A stretch of DNA of 64,000 nt from Staphylococcus equorum (GCF_029024965.1 NZ_CP118982.1:620001-684000); one strand, 5' to 3'. Counted from the first letter of the stretch, positions 54,459-64,000 are shown. Notes: a model not told the origin generated them from the letters alone. Numbers and translations are program-made.

Positions 54459-56360
54459 ATGACAATGGCCTTCATTATTATTTACGTAGTCATAGCGCTC
54501 ATTCTTGTCGGATTATTGAATCTATTTATAACGAAAAGAAATAAAAAGAAATCAATGCGACAAATGGAACATGTTAAGCATGAAAACAACACATCAAATG
54601 AAAATTATCAATCTAAATTTAATATAAGAAACAATGAAAAATCTAGCGAAACAACGAAACAATCTGCAACAACACGTCATACAAGTGAAAACGTTACATC
54701 AGAATCTGATGTGCTTGATGATGAAAATGAAACTTTTAATACAGAAACCGAAGAAGTACAACAACAAACTGATTCAAATCATGAAACTATAAATCCAAAT
54801 TCAGAAGAAGCCCAAGTCAATGAACAACTAAAAGCCAAACATAATTCATTTATGTTTGGTAAAGGTGCTACACAAGCCAAAGTTTTAGTGGCAATGATTT
54901 TTGGTATGTTTATTGCAATCTTAAATCAAACGTTATTGAATGTGGCTTTACCAGAAATCAATATTGATTTTAATATTTCTGCAAATACCGGACAGTGGTT
55001 AATGACAGGATTTATGTTGGTCAACGGTATTTTAATTCCTATCAGTGCGTTTTTATTTAATAAATATTCTTATCGTAAACTCTTTTTAGTTGCGATGGCA
55101 TTATTTACATTAGGCTCTTTAGTCTGTGGTATATCAGGTTCGTTTGGAATGATGATGGTAGGACGCGTATTGCAAGCCATTGGAGCTGGTGTATTAATGC
55201 CGTTAGGTACAAATGTATTTATGACGATTTTCCCACCAGAAAAACGTGGAGCGGCAATGGGAACATTAGGTATAGCAATGATCTTAGCACCAGCGATTGG
55301 TCCAACATTATCTGGATATATCGTTGAAAATTACCAATGGAATGTTATGTTCTATGGTATGTTTATCATCGGACTGGTAGCATTAATTATTGGTTATATA
55401 TGGTTTAGAGTATATCAAGTTACAACAAACCCTAAAGCAGATGTCCCAGGTATTATCTTTAGTACCATTGGTTTTGGTGCGCTATTGTATGGCTTCAGTG
55501 AAGCAGGGAATAATACATGGACTTCACCTATCGTGTTAATTTCATTAATGCTAGGTGTTATCTTTATTATTGCCTTTGTTATTAGAGAACTTACAATGCG
55601 TGTACCAATGTTGAATATGGAAGTATTAAAGTATTCTGGTTTCACATTAACAACTATAATCAATATGATTGTTACGATGAGTTTATACGGTGGTATGATT
55701 CTATTGCCTTTGTATTTACAAAACTTAAAAGGGTTTAGTCCTATGGATTCAGGGATACTATTATTACCTGGTGCATTAATTATGGGACTAATGGGTCCTA
55801 TTGCAGGTAAATTATTAGATACAATTGGTATTAAACCGTTAGCCCTTATAGGCACAGGAATCATGACTTATGCAACTTGGGAATTGTCGAAACTGAATAC
55901 GAATACAACGTATACTCACTTAATGATAGTTTATATGATTCGTTCATTTGGTATGAGTTTTATCATGATGCCGATTATGACTGCAGGCATGAATTCCTTG
56001 CCACAACGGTTGATTTCCCATGGTAATGCCTTATCAAATACATTAAGACAACTTGCAGGTTCTATAGGTACAGCTTTATTAGTGACTGTAATGTCAACAC
56101 AAACAACTGAACATATCGCTGCTTATTCACAAGATTTGGATAAAACGAATCCATTTATTAAAGATCGTTTACAAGAAATGGCACAAACAATGGGCGGCGA
56201 ACAATTAGCGACATCACAATTGTTAGAATTTGTTCAGAAAATTGCTTCCATTAACGGTGTAAATAGCGCGTTTTTAGTTGCGACAGGTTTAAGTGCACTT
56301 GCATTTATATTAAGTCTTTTCTTAAAAGGGAAAGAACATTATTTATCAAAAGAAAATTAA
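54459..56360 (+). CDS. EmrB/QacA-type DHA2 drug exporter with N-terminal extension
   Basis: A 633-residue MFS exporter. From about residue 143 it is a 14-helix DHA2 protein with LNQTLLNVALPEINIDF, QWLMTGFMLVNGILIPISAF, VGRVLQAIGAGVLMPLGTNV and GNALSNTLRQLAGSIGTALL. It also carries an extra N-terminal membrane helix (3-24) and a polar cytoplasmic linker of about 115 residues rich in Glu, Thr, Asn and Gln, which most family members lack. AAGGAGGG precedes the ATG. It forms an operon with the adaptor and is probably repressed by the divergent TetR protein. Confidence 0.9.
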   Translation: MTMAFIIIYVVIALILVGLLNLFITKRNKKKSMRQMEHVKHENNTSNENYQSKFNIRNNEKSSETTKQSATTRHTSENVTSESDVLDDENETFNTETEEVQQQTDSNHETINPNSEEAQVNEQLKAKHNSFMFGKGATQAKVLVAMIFGMFIAILNQTLLNVALPEINIDFNISANTGQWLMTGFMLVNGILIPISAFLFNKYSYRKLFLVAMALFTLGSLVCGISGSFGMMMVGRVLQAIGAGVLMPLGTNVFMTIFPPEKRGAAMGTLGIAMILAPAIGPTLSGYIVENYQWNVMFYGMFIIGLVALIIGYIWFRVYQVTTNPKADVPGIIFSTIGFGALLYGFSEAGNNTWTSPIVLISLMLGVIFIIAFVIRELTMRVPMLNMEVLKYSGFTLTTIINMIVTMSLYGGMILLPLYLQNLKGFSPMDSGILLLPGALIMGLMGPIAGKLLDTIGIKPLALIGTGIMTYATWELSKLNTNTTYTHLMIVYMIRSFGMSFIMMPIMTAGMNSLPQRLISHGNALSNTLRQLAGSIGTALLVTVMSTQTTEHIAAYSQDLDKTNPFIKDRLQEMAQTMGGEQLATSQLLEFVQKIASINGVNSAFLVATGLSALAFILSLFLKGKEHYLSKEN

Positions 56361-56406
56361 AGTAACTATAAAATTTAAAAATGAGATATAAGTAGCTATT
56401 CTCAAA

Positions 56407-56452
56407 AAATAAAAGAACCAATCCATTGTCTAATGGATTGGTTCTTTCTATT
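56407..56452. terminator. Bidirectional terminator after the EmrB-like gene
   Basis: AAAGAACCAATCCATT and AATGGATTGGTTCTTT form a perfect stem with flanking A and T runs. Confidence 0.9.
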
Positions 56453-56502
56453 TTAAAATTTAGTTGTGTTAGCTTAATGAATGAACAGTTATGCTTTCAT
56501 TA

Positions 56503-57144
56503 TTAAGCACGTATACGAGGTTTACGATTTCTGAAAAGCATACTAATAATAATCAATGCAATACTACATCCTAAAAGGATGAGCGCATTATGAATTGCAT
56601 CAGCCTCAGTCAAAATATCAATAGGCTTAACGGAAACATAATATTGATTTATTGAATCAGCGATACGTCTAGCAATATTTTTAATTAAGTAAGAAAAACC
56701 AAATGTAATAACTAACATAATGGCAATAACAAACATATTGACAATTTTTAATGAAGTTCTATTAAAAATGATTGTAAAAATAGTTAAAACTAAACTAAAA
56801 ATACAAGCAATAAAAAATACATAAAATACTAATATCAAACGATCGACACTTGTTTGTAAGTTGTCAATGTTTTCAACGTTGATATTTAAGTTAGAGAAGC
56901 TATTGATCGTTTCTTGAAAGTTTGTAAGTTGGTGGAAGTTAATTGTTTCTTTAACAAACACTAGATTGAAAATAGGTTCCTTAAACATACTATAGCCTGT
57001 AATAGCTACTAATATTAATACGAGAAGTTGGATAAGTATGTTTACCCAAGAAAGTTTCTTTTTACCATATCGAGATCCTCTTTGCATAGGCTCGCTCGTT
57101 AGTGTGTGCTCAAAATCGGCAAACTGTTTGTTTTTTTCGGCCAT
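56503..57144 (-). CDS. Four-helix membrane protein of unknown function
   Basis: I do not recognise this 213-residue protein. It has a polar, basic N-terminal tail (1-30, with RGSRYGKKK), membrane segments at about 32-53, 105-127, 135-158 and 187-206, and an extracellular loop at 60-100 rich in Asn and Thr (TINFHQLTNFQETINSFSNL). It ends in the basic FRNRKPRIRA. The ATG follows AAGGAG. It stands between two terminator regions as a single gene. Base use is like its neighbours. Confidence 0.75.
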   Translation of the reverse strand: MAEKNKQFADFEHTLTSEPMQRGSRYGKKKLSWVNILIQLLVLILVAITGYSMFKEPIFNLVFVKETINFHQLTNFQETINSFSNLNINVENIDNLQTSVDRLILVFYVFFIACIFSLVLTIFTIIFNRTSLKIVNMFVIAIMLVITFGFSYLIKNIARRIADSINQYYVSVKPIDILTEADAIHNALILLGCSIALIIISMLFRNRKPRIRA

Positions 57145-57420
57145 AAGGTGCTCCTTTCGCTAAACTAATATTAGCATCTGCTTATTTTATGACTTTTGTT
57201 TTGTTATAATGCTAAATAACTGATACATTTTAATTATCGATAGAATGTATTTAATATTCAATAGCATTTAAAATAGGGGTTTTATGTTACTTACATTATA
57301 TTATATCTTCGTTTTTATGTCATTGTATTAATTTTACCATAACATTAATTTTAAATACTAAATTATATTAAAAAATTCTGATAAAATGCACATTAAATAT
57401 AGAGATTGGGTTGATTATGA

Positions 57421-58320
57421 ATGAAATCAAGACTGACAACAAAATTTATCAACAAGTATTTATTACCACATAGATCAATTTTATTTGAAGGTGAGCAAGA
57501 TTTTGAACGTTTTTTAGACACAAGGTTAAAAATGAATGAAAAAAAGCATAAACAACCAGAAACATTAAATGTGAAATCCGATTTGGATAAGCAAACTATA
57601 GGGGACATGCAACTTTTTAGATTTTGTTTTAGGCATAGTCGCAAGAAAAAAATACTATATATACATGGTGGCTACAATGTATTGCAACCCTCAGCATTTC
57701 ATTGGAGATTAATGGATAAGCTCGCATTGAGTACATTACATGAAATTGTTATGCCAATTTATCCTAAAGCACCTGAGTATTATATTGATGACACATACAG
57801 TGCTATTTTTGAAGTGTATAATCAATTATTATCCGAAGTGAGTAGTGATGAAATCATCATTATGGGCGATGGGACAGGTGGTGCACTAGCATTAAGCTTT
57901 ATGCAGCAATTGCAAGATAAGCAACAACCGTTGCCAAATAAGGTTTATTTACTATCTCCGCTTCTAGATGCACATCTACAAAACGAAGCAATTACAGAAG
58001 AGTTAGAAAAGAAAGATGTCATTCTAAATAAATATGGTATTCAAAAAATTATGCGTTATTGGTCAAAAGATTTATCACTAGATGAATCTAAAGTTTCACC
58101 TATCAATGGTAATTTAACTAATTTACCACCGATATTTATGTTTGGTGGTACTCGTGAGATTTATCAACCAGATATGAAAAAATTAGTTTATATTTTAGAA
58201 GAGCGTCAACAACCAATTCATTATTATGAATACAAAAACATGGTTCATGCGTTCGAACTATTGCCTATTAGAGAGTCTCATAAAGTTGTTAAACAAATTG
58301 TTAATACAATTGACGTATAA
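57421..58320 (+). CDS. Alpha/beta hydrolase-fold protein (HSL type) lacking the nucleophile Ser
   Basis: A 299-residue protein of the hormone-sensitive-lipase-like esterase fold. The oxyanion motif HGG is at 82-84 (LYIHGGYNVLQP) and a C-terminal His at 276 (MVHAFELLP). The nucleophile elbow, normally GDSAGG, reads GDGTGG (149-154), so Ser is replaced by Gly151, with Thr152 next to it. The usual acid position has Glu246 in GGTREIYQPD. It may be inactive, use another residue, or bind a ligand. The ATG at 57421 has only a weak ribosome site (GGGTTGA). Confidence 0.8.
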   Translation: MKSRLTTKFINKYLLPHRSILFEGEQDFERFLDTRLKMNEKKHKQPETLNVKSDLDKQTIGDMQLFRFCFRHSRKKKILYIHGGYNVLQPSAFHWRLMDKLALSTLHEIVMPIYPKAPEYYIDDTYSAIFEVYNQLLSEVSSDEIIIMGDGTGGALALSFMQQLQDKQQPLPNKVYLLSPLLDAHLQNEAITEELEKKDVILNKYGIQKIMRYWSKDLSLDESKVSPINGNLTNLPPIFMFGGTREIYQPDMKKLVYILEERQQPIHYYEYKNMVHAFELLPIRESHKVVKQIVNTIDV

Positions 58321-58383
58321 TGAACAATAAAGATATTTACTTTAAGTAAAAGCCAACTTATAAACTCAAAGTATAAATAGAAA

Positions 58384-58428
58384 AAAATAAGACAGTTCCA
58401 ATTTGCACATAAATTGGAACTGTTTTAT
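58384..58428. terminator. Bidirectional terminator near 58.4 kb
   Basis: AAACAGTTCCAATTT (on the minus strand) pairs as ACAGTTCCAATTT/AAATTGGAACTGT, with A and T runs. It is shared by the hydrolase-fold gene and the convergent pair. Confidence 0.85.
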
Positions 58429-58433
58429 TGCGT

Positions 58434-58835
58434 TTAACTATTTATAAGTGTATTAATCGTATCGATAATTAGTTTTTGACCCATTAGATTATAATGAGTT
58501 GCTAAAAATAATTCGAATTCATCTTGAGGTTCAATCATTGAAGCAAAGTTAGAAGCAGATGTTTCAAATTCTTCTGAAGTAATAAGCACGTAATTATTAT
58601 AATGTTCAATGAATATACGATCATCTGTATATGTTTTTAAAAGTGTATCAATCGCGTCGATTGCTTTCTTTTGACCTTGGAGATAGCTTATATCTAAACC
58701 ACGCTTGATGAGTTTACTATCAGGGCCATTAATAACGAGACTTTTATTTTGATTGAGTTCACTAAGTTCAAATTTAGTATTATCGAATAAATCATATAGC
58801 TGTAATTGTACGACTTCTCTTATATTTTGTGACAT
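58434..58835 (-). CDS. Conserved-looking protein of unknown function
   Basis: I do not recognise this 133-residue soluble protein. It is acidic and probably helical, with no signal peptide or membrane segment and no cysteine. The start MSQNIREVVQLQLYDLFDNT has AAGGAG upstream on the minus strand. It follows a thioesterase-like gene by 14 bases, so the two form an operon. Confidence 0.75.
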   Translation of the reverse strand: MSQNIREVVQLQLYDLFDNTKFELSELNQNKSLVINGPDSKLIKRGLDISYLQGQKKAIDAIDTLLKTYTDDRIFIEHYNNYVLITSEEFETSASNFASMIEPQDEFELFLATHYNLMGQKLIIDTINTLINS

Positions 58836-58849
58836 GAATATACATCTCC

Positions 58850-59317
58850 TTACTGTGAAATGTTGATACGATGACCTAATTGTTTAGGCCAATCGATGCG
58901 TTCTTGATTATCATAATAACTTACAATTTGATCTAAAAAATGTTGAGGGAATGGGGCGGATTTTTTAGTTGCTCTGCTAATCCCTAACATCATAGCTTCA
59001 TTTGTAGCTACAGTCGTCCCATCTTGTTTCTTCATTATTGAGAAGAAATGTACTCTTTTAACGTCGTAATTATATATATATACACTGATGTAGAATTGGT
59101 CATTTTCAATTAATTCCGATAAATAAGCAGTCTGTTCTTCAACAGTGAAGATTGTAAAATTTAATGCTTTTCGTTCTTGAAGTGATAAACCATGCTGATA
59201 ATTAAATTGGTTTATTGCATCACTAAAAACCATATTGTAGTTGGCATCATGTACGTGACCGTTATGATCTATCATTTCTTTGGCAACAGTTTGTACTACT
59301 GTAAAAGGCTTTTTCAT
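58850..59317 (-). CDS. Hotdog-fold thioesterase-like protein
   Basis: A 155-residue protein of the acyl-CoA thioesterase (4HBT) type. The hotdog signature is seen in MIDHNGHVHDANYNMVFSDA, where the aspartate or histidine around residues 17-24 would act on the thioester, and in FTIFTVEEQTAYLSELIEND and VKRVHFFSIMKKQDGTTVAT. The physiological acyl substrate is unknown. The ATG has AGGAGC upstream. It is the first gene of a two-gene operon with the 133-residue protein. Confidence 0.82.
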   Translation of the reverse strand: MKKPFTVVQTVAKEMIDHNGHVHDANYNMVFSDAINQFNYQHGLSLQERKALNFTIFTVEEQTAYLSELIENDQFYISVYIYNYDVKRVHFFSIMKKQDGTTVATNEAMMLGISRATKKSAPFPQHFLDQIVSYYDNQERIDWPKQLGHRINISQ

Positions 59318-59468
59318 GTAAACAGCTCCTTGGTTGTTAAAAACAAAAGTAATAGTTAAATTTTAACATGTAAATGTATTTACTAAAGAAAAATAACTAA
59401 AACTTACTAAACCATACATACAGTGTATTTCATGGTAAAATAAAAGAAATGATTTGAGGAGGGAAATT

Positions 59469-60416
59469 ATGAGTGTGACAATAAAATATCAGACTTCTAA
59501 AGAATCTTTATCCCAAGTTAATCACTTTAAAGAAATTCCTGAATCAGCTACTTTTATTTGGTGTGATTTTAATAATCCATCTGACGAAGAAAACGAGATG
59601 CTACAATCATACTTTAATTTTAATCAACTTGAAATCGATGATACAATAAATGGGACTCCAAGGGCTAAATATAAAATTTATAACACGTATCAGTATATAG
59701 CGTTTCATAGCGTTGATTCGCAATATACTGGAGACAAGGTTCTGAATCTGTACATTAAAGACAATATGTTAATTACATATCACCATAAACATTTTGAGGT
59801 ATTACAAGAAGTAGAGCAGTATATCTCAAGCCATTATGAATCGGATTTAGATGCCTCAGATGTGATACTTTATATTTTAGACAAAGTTGTAGATACTTAT
59901 TTTGAATTAATTTATGATATCGAAAATAAAGTCTATGAGTTAGAAGATAGAGAAACACATGGTAGCTCAACTAAAGAAATAATGGATGATGTATTTAAAA
60001 TACGTTCGAAAATCATAAAATTAAAGCGTATTATATATCCGATGAGAGAATTAGTAGATAATATGAAAGAAAGCAGTCAATTACTTGTAGATGACAAGAA
60101 TCATATGTATATTCAACATATAGACGATCACATGATTAAACAAGAAAATATAATAAACTTATCACAAGAAATGACTGAAGAAATAAGGGATAATTATTCG
60201 TCATATTCATACTATAAGATGAATAGCATTATGCAAATACTTACTTTAGTATCTGTTGTATTCCTTCCTTTAACATTAATTACAGGTATATATGGAATGA
60301 ATTTTTCAAATATGCCAGAACTTCAATGGCATTACGGTTATTACATTGTACTTGCAATCATGTTAGCAATTAGTATAGGTAGTATTTTTTATTTTAAAAA
60401 AGAGAAATGGTTTTAA
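59469..60416 (+). CDS. CorA-family cation transporter (YGMNF type)
   Basis: A 315-residue CorA-type magnesium transporter. A cytoplasmic alpha/beta domain is followed by a long helix region (about 150-250) and two C-terminal membrane helices (about 255-275, 290-308) with the full signature TGIYGMNFSNMPEL between them. The ATG at 59469 follows GAGGAGGG. It differs strongly in sequence from the GMN protein encoded at 13869-14807, so the two are not recent duplicates. It is separated from fni by about 75 bases. Confidence 0.92.
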   Translation: MSVTIKYQTSKESLSQVNHFKEIPESATFIWCDFNNPSDEENEMLQSYFNFNQLEIDDTINGTPRAKYKIYNTYQYIAFHSVDSQYTGDKVLNLYIKDNMLITYHHKHFEVLQEVEQYISSHYESDLDASDVILYILDKVVDTYFELIYDIENKVYELEDRETHGSSTKEIMDDVFKIRSKIIKLKRIIYPMRELVDNMKESSQLLVDDKNHMYIQHIDDHMIKQENIINLSQEMTEEIRDNYSSYSYYKMNSIMQILTLVSVVFLPLTLITGIYGMNFSNMPELQWHYGYYIVLAIMLAISIGSIFYFKKEKWF

Positions 60417-60490
60417 TATTATATTTGAAAATATAGGTAATGTTTTAAATAATAGAGTGAGCATAATAAGGATTGAAAGTAGGGCATAAG

Positions 60491-61534
60491 ATGAGTGATA
60501 ATAAAAGAGAACAAAGAAAGAATGAGCACGTAGAAATTGCAATGGCACAACAAGATGCTACAATTTCAGATTTTGATGAAATAAGGTTTGTCCATCATTC
60601 AATTCCGAATATCGATGTGGATGATGTTAATATACAAAGTGAATTAAAGGACTTTACACTTAAGCAACCATTATATATTAATGCAATGACAGGTGGCAGT
60701 GAATGGACGAAAGAGATCAATGAGAAACTGGCGATCATTGCACGTGAAACTGGAATGGCAATGGCTGTAGGATCTACACATGCTGCTTTACGTAATAGTA
60801 AAATGATTTCATCATTTAGTATAGTAAGAGAAACAAATCCTGATGGTATTATATTCAGTAATGTTGGTGCAGATGTACCTGTAGATAAAGCAGTTGAATC
60901 AGTGAAATTACTTGATGCACAAGCGCTACAAGTTCATGTAAATGCACCTCAAGAACTTGTCATGCCAGAAGGGAATAGAACTTTCTCTACATGGATGGAA
61001 AATCTTGCGCAAATTGTAGCACATGTGGATGTACCAGTGATTGTTAAAGAAGTTGGTTTTGGTATGAGCAAAGAAACAATTAAACAATTGCATGAGATTG
61101 GGATCCGATACGTTGATGTAAGTGGACGTGGCGGTACAAACTTTGTAGATATTGAAAATGAAAGACGTACATATAAAGATATGGATTATCTTGGTTTATG
61201 GGGGCAAACGACTGTTGAATCACTATTAGAAAGTACTGCACACCAACAAGATATGGATATATTAGCAAGTGGTGGTGTGAGAACGCCATTAGATGCAGTG
61301 AAATGTCTTGCATTAGGCGCTAGTGCTGTTGGTATGTCACGACCATTTTTAAACCAAGTCGAGCACCATGGTATTACAGAGGCAATTAATTATGCTGAAC
61401 AATTCACAGATCACATGAAGAAAATTATGACAATGCTTGATACACCAACAATTAAAGATTTAAAACAATCACAAATGATCTTTAGCCCTAAGCTAGAATC
61501 ATGGATAGAACAAAGAGGGTTAGATATTAGATAA
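60491..61534 (+). CDS. fni: Type 2 isopentenyl-diphosphate isomerase
   Basis: Fni is the FMN- and NADPH-dependent enzyme that converts IPP to DMAPP in the mevalonate pathway used by staphylococci. The ATG at 60491 gives 347 residues. FMN-barrel features are [67 protein letters not shown] and [20 protein letters not shown] followed by [11 protein letters not shown]. Length agrees with S. aureus Fni. The other mevalonate genes are not nearby, as is usual in the genus. Confidence 0.96.
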   Translation: MSDNKREQRKNEHVEIAMAQQDATISDFDEIRFVHHSIPNIDVDDVNIQSELKDFTLKQPLYINAMTGGSEWTKEINEKLAIIARETGMAMAVGSTHAALRNSKMISSFSIVRETNPDGIIFSNVGADVPVDKAVESVKLLDAQALQVHVNAPQELVMPEGNRTFSTWMENLAQIVAHVDVPVIVKEVGFGMSKETIKQLHEIGIRYVDVSGRGGTNFVDIENERRTYKDMDYLGLWGQTTVESLLESTAHQQDMDILASGGVRTPLDAVKCLALGASAVGMSRPFLNQVEHHGITEAINYAEQFTDHMKKIMTMLDTPTIKDLKQSQMIFSPKLESWIEQRGLDIR

Positions 61535-61582
61535 CAAAAAAGATGGCTGAGACATAAATACTTGTCTCAACCATCTTTTTAT
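61535..61582. terminator. Bidirectional terminator between fni and gltS
   Basis: AAAAGATGGCTGAGACA pairs with TGTCTCAACCATCTTTT with one mismatch, flanked by A and T runs. Confidence 0.88.
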
Positions 61583-61631
61583 TTAACTGAAAATGTTTAT
61601 ATTTCAGTTTGATTCAAATGTCATTTTTACT

Positions 61632-62840
61632 TTAACCAAAGATGTTAATGAATGTTGTAACGATTGGTACACCAAGTAAATCTATTAAGAATGCTCCGAC
61701 TATCGGAACGACAAGATAAGCTTTAGGTGAAGCACCGTATTTTTTAGTAATAACATCTAAGTTAGCCATTGCGTTAGGTGTAGCACCTAAACCATGTCCG
61801 ATGAAACCACCAATCATAACTGCGGCATCATAGTTTTTACCTAGTCCTCTGAAGACGACGAAGACTGAGAATAATACGATAAATGCGACTTGTACTAATA
61901 CAATAACGATTAATGGAATCGCTAATTGATAAATTTCAGTAAGTTGAATACTCATTAAGGCAATAGATAAGAATAGGCTAAGAGAAACATCACTGATACT
62001 ATCGACAATCTTCATATCAATAAGATTTAAATTATTATATTCTGATATATTACGTATAATAACTGCGACAAACATAGCACCCACATAAACAGGAACATTA
62101 ATGTTTGTTATGTCCGAGAATGTATTACCTAAATAAGAACCAATGGCCATACAAATGGCTACAATTGAAAATTGTAATAGGAAAATTGTTGTCGATGTCA
62201 TGCGATTTCTTAAATATGCGTTAGATTTTACATTACTGTAATCTTTTGTTGTTTCTTCTGCGTGTTCTGGTTTTAAATTATATTTATTTATTAAAAATTT
62301 AACTACAGGACCACCAATTAATCCACCAGCAACAAGACCTAATGTTGCGGCTGCTAGAGCGGCTGTTAATGCTGAATCAATACCCATGTTTTGCACGGTT
62401 TGACCATATGCTGCAGCATTCCCGTGTCCACCTTCCATTGACATTGAACCAGCTGTTAGTCCAAGTAATGGTGGAATATTTAAAACTTTTGCTAAGGATA
62501 CTCCAATAATGTTTTGGAATACGGCAAGAACCCCACAAAAGATAAAATATAATATTAACACTTTTCCGCCTAAGCGTAGTAGTTTTAATGATGCTCCTAG
62601 TCCAATTGTTGTAAAGAAAGCAAGCATAAAGAAGTTCTGAAAGAATTCAGAATCTAATTTTATTGTTATAATGTTCGTTGATTGTAAGATAGCAACAAGT
62701 ACTGAGAATAACAAACCACCAATTACTGGTGCAGGAATACATAATCGCTTTAAGATGCCAATATGATTCACTATATATACCCCTAAAAGATATAAAACAC
62801 ATGCGAGTGCTAAAGTAGTAATAGCGTCTAGCTCTAGCAT
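61632..62840 (-). CDS. gltS: Sodium/glutamate symporter GltS
   Basis: A 402-residue ESS-family transporter with two inverted halves of about five helices each. Signatures are LCIPAPVIGGLLFSVLVAIL, FFTTIGLGASLKLLRLGG, GLTAGSMSMEGGHGNAAAYG and, in the second half, VMIGGFIGHGLGATPNAMAN. The two glycine-rich reentrant loops of the family are thus present. The upstream ATG is only two bases from GAGGGG, so the Met at 62840 is the better start. It diverges from the NhaC-type gene with about 380 bases between. Confidence 0.93.
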   Translation of the reverse strand: MLELDAITTLALACVLYLLGVYIVNHIGILKRLCIPAPVIGGLLFSVLVAILQSTNIITIKLDSEFFQNFFMLAFFTTIGLGASLKLLRLGGKVLILYFIFCGVLAVFQNIIGVSLAKVLNIPPLLGLTAGSMSMEGGHGNAAAYGQTVQNMGIDSALTAALAAATLGLVAGGLIGGPVVKFLINKYNLKPEHAEETTKDYSNVKSNAYLRNRMTSTTIFLLQFSIVAICMAIGSYLGNTFSDITNINVPVYVGAMFVAVIIRNISEYNNLNLIDMKIVDSISDVSLSLFLSIALMSIQLTEIYQLAIPLIVIVLVQVAFIVLFSVFVVFRGLGKNYDAAVMIGGFIGHGLGATPNAMANLDVITKKYGASPKAYLVVPIVGAFLIDLLGVPIVTTFINIFG

Positions 62841-63223
62841 TTTCATTCCCCCTCATTTTACAAATAAATCTCTCCTAAGTTGTGATATGTAAATAATTTT
62901 TGTACTAAAGCAAGAAAGTGCTTACAAAAGTCCATGATATTTATTATACATTCTCGAATATGATAATGCTACAAAAAAATTAAATGCTAAGAAATATATA
63001 GTTTTTTTGTGTAATTTAACACCAAATTTTATAATAGAACTTAATTTATATAGTATTAAAGTTAATTAAAGGCAGTAAAATTAAAATAATCAAGTATAAT
63101 CAAATAGCTAAAAAAGACTAAATGACCATTATATAAAAGAAATGAAGTTTTATCCGATGACATTCTATCAGTTTTGATATACTATATATCATATGTAAAT
63201 ACTAGGTTATAAGGAGTAAGTAT
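62841..63223. other. Divergent region between gltS and the NhaC-type gene
   Basis: AT-rich and without a gene. It must hold promoters for both genes, but no clear pair or operator dyad was found. Confidence 0.4.
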
Positions 63224-64000
63224 ATGGGTGAATCATTAAGAAGTGAAAAACAATATGGTGCGTTAGCATTATTGCCGTTATTAATATTTTTAGTTTTATA
63301 TATCGGTGTGGGGATTACATTTACGATTATGGGCAAAGAGGATGCTTTTGATCAATTGCCGCGACATGTCGCTATTTTTATAGGTATTGTCATAGCATGG
63401 ACTTGTTATGATAGAAAAACGAAATTCACGAAAAAAGTTCAAATTTTTACTGAACATGCAGGGAACTCAGGCATTGTAAATCTTGGATTAATCTTGTTAC
63501 TTGCAGGTGCTTTTTCAACGGTTACGTCTGAAATGGGTGGTAAAGAAGCTATGGTGAACATGGGACTTTCCGTCATTCCACCAAGTTTACTTATCCCAGG
63601 AATATTTATAATGAGTGGGTTTGCTGCGTTAACTTTAGGGACTTCAACAGGAGCGCAAGCAGCATTTATACCTGTTGGTGTAGCTGTAGCACAAGCAGCG
63701 GATTTAAGTGTTGCAGCAGCGGGTGCAGCGGTTATTGCAGGTGCTTACTTTGGTGATAATTTATCCATCATTTCTGATACAACGATTGCCGCAACGAATG
63801 GTGTAGGCGCTAAGATGAAAGATAAATTTAAAATGAATGTACTCATTGCTTTGCCTGCCGCGCTTATCACTGCAATTATATACGCCATTGTTGGTGGCAC
63901 TGGTAATGTAGAAGGTGATTTAAGTTTCAACTTCATTAATATTTTGCCTTATATATTTGTATTAATAGCGGCTATTGCAGGTTTAGATGTGATTCTTGTG
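63224..64000 (+). CDS. NhaC-family Na+/H+ antiporter (3' partial)
   Basis: An open frame of 259 codons runs off the window end. The ATG at 63224 follows AAGGAG (63211-63216) at seven bases. The start GALALLPLLIFLVLYIGVGI and the signature GAYFGDNLSIISDTTIAATN identify the NhaC family of sodium (or malate/lactate-linked) antiporters; TLGTSTGAQAAFIPVGVAVA is another family feature. About seven membrane segments are visible. The ion and any co-substrate cannot be settled from half a protein. Confidence 0.9.
   Translation, partial: MGESLRSEKQYGALALLPLLIFLVLYIGVGITFTIMGKEDAFDQLPRHVAIFIGIVIAWTCYDRKTKFTKKVQIFTEHAGNSGIVNLGLILLLAGAFSTVTSEMGGKEAMVNMGLSVIPPSLLIPGIFIMSGFAALTLGTSTGAQAAFIPVGVAVAQAADLSVAAAGAAVIAGAYFGDNLSIISDTTIAATNGVGAKMKDKFKMNVLIALPAALITAIIYAIVGGTGNVEGDLSFNFINILPYIFVLIAAIAGLDVILV

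Overview
The window is a low-GC chromosomal segment of a Staphylococcus. Staphylococcal genes run through it in an order typical of the genus: narHJI-nreABC-narT, sarZ, rsp, nptA, iruO, a Ser/Asp-rich lipoprotein, lctP, mqo, hssRS/hrtBA, tcaR-tcaA-tcaB, fni and gltS. The extra carbohydrate genes (scrA of 480 codons, a GlcP-like symporter, a polyol/tetritol operon) suggest a coagulase-negative species, possibly of the S. saprophyticus/xylosus/equorum group; that species guess is inference. No tRNA, rRNA, insertion sequence, prophage or CRISPR array was seen.

Layout. 1-6.3 kb: respiratory nitrate reductase (narH 3' part, narJ, narI), its oxygen/nitrate sensing system NreABC and the nitrate transporter NarT, with a possible small RNA before narT. 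6.3-11.4 kb: small heat shock protein with a CtsR-type promoter, the redox regulator SarZ, two small secreted or membrane proteins, and an AraC-type regulator (rsp) whose last ~60 codons are out of frame. 11.6-19 kb: an orphan amidase, sucrose PTS EIIBC with two operators, a CorA protein, a TetR/YhgE pair, and the Na/phosphate cotransporter NptA behind repeats like PhoP boxes. 19.2-23.1 kb: an operon of two flavin monooxygenases (the first broken by an in-frame stop) and a YfcC carrier. 23.2-27.4 kb: a DeoR regulator diverging from a four-gene operon (erythritol/threitol-type dehydrogenase, DhaK, DhaL, RpiB) with cre and DeoR-like operators; this is the best candidate for a little-described pathway (tetritol/erythrulose catabolism).

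27.7-30.2 kb: a CopCD fusion, YcnI and a DUF2871 protein, probably for copper acquisition. 30.4-38.7 kb: Fur-boxed iruO, two GNAT acetyltransferases, a GlcP-like sugar symporter with a cre site, a quinone oxidoreductase, a repeat-rich lipoprotein and a teichoic-acid-type transferase. 38.9-45.9 kb: lactate permease with a Rex box, a glycosyltransferase, malate:quinone oxidoreductase, and the heme sensor HssRS. 46-53 kb: the heme exporter HrtBA with an HssR box, a YdcF protein and the tcaRAB locus. 53.1-64 kb: TetR plus an EmrA/EmrB-like pump, several small proteins, an alpha/beta hydrolase lacking its nucleophile serine, a second CorA protein, type 2 IPP isomerase, GltS and the start of an NhaC-type antiporter cut by the window end.

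Three copies of one modular, hairpin-rich intergenic element (8.4, 30.2 and 47.8 kb) are the main dispersed repeat. The themes that link the genes are anaerobic and redox respiration (Nre, Rex, SarZ), heme, iron and copper handling (Hss/Hrt, Fur/IruO, CopCD/YcnI) and sugar or polyol use under CcpA control.
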